Shown: piece by piece, positions 60,043 to 64,000 of the stretch
Layout of the letters: each line of letters starts with the position of its first letter
Numbering within the stretch: position 1 is the stretch's first letter
Assembly (NCBI RefSeq): GCF_026340565.1
Contig: NZ_JAPEPB010000001.1
Coordinates: forward strand, 3,572,501-3,636,500
Source of the DNA: Kitasatospora sp. NBC_01287
Lineage (GTDB): Bacteria > Actinomycetota > Actinomycetes > Streptomycetales > Streptomycetaceae
Length of the DNA stretch: 64,000 nt
Reading direction: 5' to 3'
The notes under the pieces: generated by a model
Told to the model about the DNA's origin: nothing
The model's input: only the letters and a program-made list of their open reading frames with translations
Database searches by the model: none
Translations under genes and position numbers: made by a program

Positions 60043-60840
60043 ATGGCCGACTACCACGATGACCTCCGCCTTGCCCATGTGCTCGCCGATTCGGCCGACT
60101 CCATCACCCTGGAGCGCTTCCGCGCGCTGGACCTGAAGGTCGAGACCAAGCCCGACCTGACACCGGTCAGCGACGCCGACAAGGCCGCCGAGGAGCTGGT
60201 GCGCAGCGTGCTGCAGCGGGCCAGGCCGCGGGACGCGGTGCTGGGCGAGGAGTTCGGGCTGGTCGGCACCGGGCCGCGGCGCTGGGTGATCGATCCGATC
60301 GACGGGACCAAGAACTACATCCGCGGCGTGCCGGTCTGGGCCACCCTGATCGCGCTGCTGGAGGAGGCCCCGGACGGCGAGCTGCAGCCGGTGGTCGGCA
60401 TCGTCTCGGCGCCCGCGCTGCAGCGGCGCTGGTGGGCGGCGAAGGACCTGGGCGCGTACGCCGGGCGGAGCCTGGCCAAGGCCGCGCGGATCCACGTCTC
60501 GGGGGTCTCCCGGATCGAGGACGCCTCGCTCTCCTACTCCTCGCTGAGCGGCTGGGAGGAGCGCGGCCGGCTCGATCCCTTCCTGGACCTGACCCGGGCC
60601 TGCTGGCGCACCCGCGCCTACGGGGACTTCTGGTCCTACATGATGCTCGCCGAGGGCGCGGTGGACATCGCCGCCGAGCCGGAGCTGAGCCTGTGGGACA
60701 TGGCAGCCCCGTGCGTCGTGGTGCAGGAGGCCGGCGGGCGCTTCACCGGCCTGGACGGCATCGACGGCCCGGGCGGCGCGGACGCGGTGGCCTCCAACGG
60801 GCTGCTGCACGAGGAGGCGCTGCGCCGGCTGAGCGTGTAG
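60043..60840 (+). CDS. hisN: Histidinol-phosphatase of the inositol monophosphatase family
   Basis: A 265-residue magnesium-dependent phosphatase. Motifs: LGEEFG (metal-binding Glu), the [15 protein letters not shown] signature (about residues 81-95) and [18 protein letters not shown] (C-terminal WD box). The IRGVPVW variant after the signature is typical of HisN, the histidine-biosynthesis enzyme of actinobacteria. ATG 60043 has no ribosome site; TACTGT 7 nt upstream suggests a leaderless message. Confidence 0.92.
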   Translation: MADYHDDLRLAHVLADSADSITLERFRALDLKVETKPDLTPVSDADKAAEELVRSVLQRARPRDAVLGEEFGLVGTGPRRWVIDPIDGTKNYIRGVPVWATLIALLEEAPDGELQPVVGIVSAPALQRRWWAAKDLGAYAGRSLAKAARIHVSGVSRIEDASLSYSSLSGWEERGRLDPFLDLTRACWRTRAYGDFWSYMMLAEGAVDIAAEPELSLWDMAAPCVVVQEAGGRFTGLDGIDGPGGADAVASNGLLHEEALRRLSV

Positions 60841-60856
60841 CGCCGGCGGCATGGGT

Positions 60857-60896
60857 GCGGGCCCCGACGATCAGTCAGCTGATCGTGGGGGCCCGC
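60857..60896. terminator. Bidirectional terminator between hisN and katA
   Basis: An 18-bp stem with one G-G mismatch (60857-60874 with 60879-60896) over TCAG, located between convergent genes. Confidence 0.88.
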
Positions 60897-60939
60897 GGTC
60901 TTGGGGGGTCCCTACCCGGGAGCCCGAACCACTGCCGCG

Positions 60940-62418
60940 CTACCGCTGCTTGCGCAGCTCGCGCACGGCCGCCTCCAGGCGCTGCCCGTAGTCGGCGTCG
61001 GCCTGACGGAAGTTGCCGATCGCCCGCTCCACGATGTCCTCGCGGTCGGCGGAGACCTTGGCGATGAAGCCGGCCAGGTTCTCGATCAGGCGCCGCTTCT
61101 CCTCCTCGGAGAAGAGCCGGTAGAGGGTGCCCGCCTGCCCGAAGTCGCTGTCCTCGCGGTGCGTGGGCGCCTCGTGGGTGCCGGTGCGGCCGCTGACCTC
61201 GGTGGCCGCCCAGAGCGGACGGCCGCTCTGCGCCGGGCCGCCGAAGCTGTTCGGCTCGTAGTTCTTCTGACGCCCGTGCCGGCCGTCGTAGAGGTGGCCG
61301 TCGCGGCTGTTGGTGCGCGCCTCGGTGGCGTGCGGGCGGTTCACCGGCAGCTGGTCGGCGTTGATGCCGACCCGGTAGCGGTGCGCGTCCGCGTAGGCGA
61401 AGAGCCGGCCCTGCAGCATCTTGTCCGGGGAGGGGCCGATGCCGGGCACGAAGTGCGCCGGGGAGAAGATCGACTGCTCGACCTCGGCGAAGACGTTGTC
61501 GGGGTTGCGGTTGAGCTCCAGCTTGCCGATCTCGATCGGCGGGTAGTCCTCGTGCGGCCAGACCTTGGTCAGGTCGAACGGGTTGAAACGGTACGCCGCG
61601 GCGTCGGCGGCCGGCATCACCTGCACCTGCACGGTCCAGCTCGGGAACTCGCCGCGCTCGATCGCCTCGCGCAGGTCGCGCTGGTGGCTGTCCGGGTCCT
61701 CGCCCGCGAGCTTCGCCGCCGCCTCGGCCGTCAGGTTCCTGATCCCCTGGTCGGTCTTGAAGTGGTACTTCACCCAGAAGTACTCGCCGGCCTCGTTCTG
61801 CCACTGGTAGGTGTGCGATCCGTAGCCGTTCAGGTGGCGGTAGCTCGCCGGGATGCCCCGGTCGCCGAAGAGCCACGTCACCTGGTGGGTCGACTCGGGC
61901 GACAGGCCCCAGAAGTCCCAGACGTTGTCCGCCTCCTGGGAGCCGGTGTACGGGTCGCGCTTCTGGGTGTGGATGAAGTCGGGGAACTTGATGGCGTCCT
62001 TGATGAAGAAGACCGGGGTGTTGTTGCCGACGAGGTCGTAGTTGCCCTCCTCGGTGTAGAACTTCAGCGCGAACCCGCGGGGGTCGCGCACGGCGTCCGC
62101 GGAACCGAGGTTGCCGGCCACGGTGGAGAACCGCAGGAAGGTCTCGGTCCGCTTGCCCACCTCGGCGAGGAACTTCGCCCGGGTGTACGGCGTGACGTCC
62201 GCGGTCACCGTGAAGGTGCCGTAGGCCGCCGCACCGCGGGCGTGCACCACGCGCTCCGGGATCCGCTCGCGGTTGAAGTGCGCGAGCTTCTCGAAGAGCA
62301 ACTGGTCCTGGATCAGGGCCGGTCCGCCGGTACCGGCGGACTCGGTGTTCTGGTTGTCGGCCACCGGCGCACCGGCCTCGGTGGTCAGGGTCGGCCGCAG
62401 CCCGTCCTGGGCAGTCAT
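60940..62418 (-). CDS. katA: Monofunctional haem catalase (small-subunit, clade 3)
   Basis: A 492-residue catalase decomposing hydrogen peroxide. The distal His is in [13 protein letters not shown], the distal Asn in [14 protein letters not shown], and the proximal haem-ligand Tyr in [17 protein letters not shown] 62418 follows GGAGGAG. It is divergent from a Fur-family regulator, and the shared operator lies between its -35 (TTGACT) and -10 (TAGGAT), so repression is steric. This matches the catA-catR arrangement of S. coelicolor. Confidence 0.96.
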   Translation of the reverse strand: MTAQDGLRPTLTTEAGAPVADNQNTESAGTGGPALIQDQLLFEKLAHFNRERIPERVVHARGAAAYGTFTVTADVTPYTRAKFLAEVGKRTETFLRFSTVAGNLGSADAVRDPRGFALKFYTEEGNYDLVGNNTPVFFIKDAIKFPDFIHTQKRDPYTGSQEADNVWDFWGLSPESTHQVTWLFGDRGIPASYRHLNGYGSHTYQWQNEAGEYFWVKYHFKTDQGIRNLTAEAAAKLAGEDPDSHQRDLREAIERGEFPSWTVQVQVMPAADAAAYRFNPFDLTKVWPHEDYPPIEIGKLELNRNPDNVFAEVEQSIFSPAHFVPGIGPSPDKMLQGRLFAYADAHRYRVGINADQLPVNRPHATEARTNSRDGHLYDGRHGRQKNYEPNSFGGPAQSGRPLWAATEVSGRTGTHEAPTHREDSDFGQAGTLYRLFSEEEKRRLIENLAGFIAKVSADREDIVERAIGNFRQADADYGQRLEAAVRELRKQR

Positions 62419-62459
62419 GGGAGCTCCTCCGCGTCGTCCGGTCGTCTGACCCGATCCTA

Positions 62460-62478
62460 ACTTGGACATTGTCTAAGT
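62460..62478. promoter_or_regulatory. CatR/PerR-type operator between katA and its regulator
   Basis: ACTTGGACATTGTCTAAGT is a dyad (ACTTrGAC/GTCTAAGT) with one mismatch. On the minus strand it occupies the spacer of the katA promoter; on the plus strand it ends just before the regulator's -35 region. Confidence 0.85.
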
Positions 62479-62483
62479 CAATA

Positions 62484-62512
62484 CTGGACCCAACTTCGGA
62501 ACTTGCTATGGT
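62484..62512 (+). promoter_or_regulatory. Promoter of the Fur-family regulator, leaderless
   Basis: CTGGAC (62484-62489) and TATGGT (62507-62512) are 17 bp apart, and the ATG at 62520 follows the -10 by 7 nt. Transcription would start at or near the start codon. Confidence 0.7.
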
Positions 62513-62519
62513 TCCTGTC

Positions 62520-62936
62520 ATGAGCGACCTACTGACACGGCTGCGCGCGCAGGGCTGGCGACTCACCGCGCAGCGGCGCGTGGTCGCGGAGGTCCTGGAC
62601 GGCGAGCACGTCCACCTGACCGCGGACGAGGTGCACGCCCGCGCGGTCACGCTGCTGCCGGAGATCAGCCGGGCGACGGTCTACAACACGCTCGGCGAAC
62701 TGGTCTCGCTCGGCGAGGTGCTGGAGGTCAGCACCGACGGCCGGGCCAAGCGGTACGACCCGAACGCGCACCACGCGCACCAGCACCTGGTCTGCTCGGC
62801 CTGCGGCACCATCCGGGACGTCCACCCCAGCGCCGACCCGCTGGCCGCCCTGCCGGACGCGGAGCGCTTCGGCTTCGCGGTCTCCGGTGCCGAGATCACC
62901 TACCGCGGGCTCTGCCCGGACTGCCGCGGGCGCTGA
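62520..62936 (+). CDS. catR: Fur-family peroxide-responsive repressor (CatR/FurA-like)
   Basis: A 138-residue metalloregulator. The winged helix includes RLTAQRRVVAEVL and ISRATVYNTLGELVSLGEV; metal-site elements are HHAHQHLVCSACG (His-rich plus Cys2) and the C-terminal CPDC pair. A metal-catalysed oxidation mechanism as in PerR/CatR is expected, derepressing katA. ATG 62520 is preferred over ATG 62508 because it begins the conserved region and lies 7 nt after a -10, i.e. leaderless. The stop TGA is inside a 16-bp tandem repeat. Confidence 0.93.
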   Translation: MSDLLTRLRAQGWRLTAQRRVVAEVLDGEHVHLTADEVHARAVTLLPEISRATVYNTLGELVSLGEVLEVSTDGRAKRYDPNAHHAHQHLVCSACGTIRDVHPSADPLAALPDAERFGFAVSGAEITYRGLCPDCRGR

Positions 62937-62972
62937 CCACCGCGGGCGCTGACCACCGCGAGCGCCGACTCG
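62925..62972. repeat. Stop-spanning 16-bp tandem repeat
   Basis: CGCGGGCGCTGACCAC occurs at 62925-62940 and 62941-62956, with a diverged third unit after that. The TGA stop of the Fur-family gene is in the first copy. Confidence 0.9.
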
Positions 62973-63033
62973 CCCCCCGGCTGGTCGGCCGCACGGCAGC
63001 CGGCCCGGCAGGCCGGTCAGCGCCGACGCGGGG

Positions 63034-64000
63034 TCAGGCGCTGAGCTCCGGGCGCAGCGCGTCCAGCAGTCGGGCCGCGCGCTCGGCCACCTCCGGCGGG
63101 CCGTAGTCACTCGCCCGCCGGCACCAGTTCTCCGCCTGAACCGGCTCGCCGCGGCGCAGCGCCAGCAGGGCGAGCCGCAGCGCGGCCCGGCCGTGCCCGG
63201 CGTCGGCGGCCCGGGTGTACCAGAGCATCGCCTCGGCCTCCCGCTCCTGCCGGGCCAGCAGCAGGCCGAGGTTGAAGGCGCCGCTGCGGCTGCCCGTCCC
63301 GGCCGCCCGGCGGTACCAGCTCTCGGCGATCTCCAGCGCACCGCGCTCGGCGGCCCGCACACCCATCCGCACCTGGGCCCTGGCGTGGCCGGCGTCGGCC
63401 GCGATCGCGTACCAGTGCTCGGCCTCCTCCGGCACGTCCCCGCGCCGGTCGAGCAGTGAGGCCAGCCGGAAGGCGCCCTCGGCGGAGCCGCCGTCGGCCG
63501 CCTGGCGGTAGCGCTGCATGGCGGCGGTCAGGTCGCCGCGCTGCTCCTTGGCCACCGCGAGCTGCAGGGCCGCCTCGCCGTGCCCCTCGGCGGCGGCCCG
63601 GGCGTACCACTCCTGGGCCTGCTGGTGCTCGCCGCGGTTGGCGTGCAGGATGCCGAGGTTGAAGGCGCCGTCGACGCTGCCGGCCTCGGCGGCCTTGGAG
63701 AACCACGGCTCGGCCCCGGACTCGTCGCCGCGCTGCAGCAGGATCACGGCCAGCGCGTTGCAGGCCTCCCGGTGCCCGGCGTAGGCGGCCCTGCGGTACC
63801 ACTGCTCGGCCTGCGCCTGGCGGCCCGCGCCGGCGCAGAGCAGGCCGAGGTTGAAGGCGCCGTTGTGGTCGCCGGCCTCCAGCGCCGCGCGGTACCAGCG
63901 CTCGGCGGCGCCGTCCTCGCCGCGCCCCGCGTGCAGCGCGCCGAGCGCGTTGGCTGCGTTGCCGTCGCCCGCCTCGGCCGCCTCCTGCCACCACTCGGCG
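63034..64000 (-). CDS. Sel1/TPR-repeat protein, 5' end beyond the window
   Basis: At least 321 residues are visible, open to the window edge, so the start is missing. It is built almost wholly of ~36-residue helical repeats with the pattern AExWYRRAAxAGxxxGAxNLGxLLxxxG (for instance AEHWYAIAADAGHARAQVRMG), about nine in view, typical of Sel1-like TPR solenoids. Probably a cytoplasmic scaffold; role unknown. An internal ATG at 63747 is not the true start because the repeats continue upstream of it. Confidence 0.88.
   Translation of the reverse strand, partial: AEWWQEAAEAGDGNAANALGALHAGRGEDGAAERWYRAALEAGDHNGAFNLGLLCAGAGRQAQAEQWYRRAAYAGHREACNALAVILLQRGDESGAEPWFSKAAEAGSVDGAFNLGILHANRGEHQQAQEWYARAAAEGHGEAALQLAVAKEQRGDLTAAMQRYRQAADGGSAEGAFRLASLLDRRGDVPEEAEHWYAIAADAGHARAQVRMGVRAAERGALEIAESWYRRAAGTGSRSGAFNLGLLLARQEREAEAMLWYTRAADAGHGRAALRLALLALRRGEPVQAENWCRRASDYGPPEVAERAARLLDALRPELSA

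Overview
The window is high-GC actinobacterial DNA and almost certainly comes from a streptomycete (Streptomyces, Kitasatospora or a close relative). The gene order sodX-sodN, prsH-sigH, wblE, a PdtaS-like kinase, das genes and dasR, nrdAB, def, paired HD-GYP genes, rsrA-sigR, aroA, rsgA, hisN is, as I remember it, the order around SCO5254-SCO5208 of S. coelicolor. This is recall; no search was run. Many starts are GTG or TTG, several genes look leaderless, and many gene pairs overlap as ATGA or GTGA. I saw no rRNA, tRNA, CRISPR array, phage or intact insertion sequence.

1-8.2 kb: nickel superoxide dismutase and its maturation protease, a GNAT, the sigma-H module, a lipid kinase, wblE, a probable scr5239-type small RNA and a PdtaS-like kinase. 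8.2-16.8 kb: chitosaccharide/GlcNAc uptake and its control: dasABC, an intracellular GH3 hexosaminidase (dasD), a second DasA-like lipoprotein, a SIS-domain sugar-phosphate enzyme where nagB would be expected, and dasR. DasR-type (dre) palindromes precede both dasA-like genes, the PdtaS-like kinase and an operon 4 kb beyond dasR.

16.9-37.5 kb is accessory: a Pro-rich membrane protein, a Scr1/DUF397 pair, an unusual four-gene operon (Fe/2-oxoglutarate oxygenase, DUF6271-like protein, decarboxylase-GNAT fusion, MFS exporter) behind a dre-bearing promoter, an ArsR-MFS pair, a DUF3311/solute-sodium symporter pair, a histidine phosphatase, a secreted GH27-ricin galactosidase, a TetR/Ddn-like divergon, a hydrolase, a GNAT and a LamG membrane protein. 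37.5-43.7 kb is a translationally coupled operon: BcsA-like GT2 synthase, GH26 lipoprotein and two GT39-like membrane glycosyltransferases, probably for a surface polysaccharide.

43.7-64 kb returns to core genes: class Ia nrdAB behind NrdR boxes and a cobalamin riboswitch, deformylase with a His-rich tail, TPR protein, two HD-GYP proteins (one degenerate), rsrA-sigR with a sigma-R promoter, a hydrolase, a frameshifted SRAP gene, an M50 peptidase, aroA behind two DnaA boxes, rsgA, an SMR exporter ending in an IS-like palindrome, hisN, katA with its Fur-family repressor, and a truncated Sel1/TPR protein.

Across the window, several genes end inside or beside short tandem repeats (8-16 bp units). 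In three or four cases the repeat unit contains the stop codon itself.
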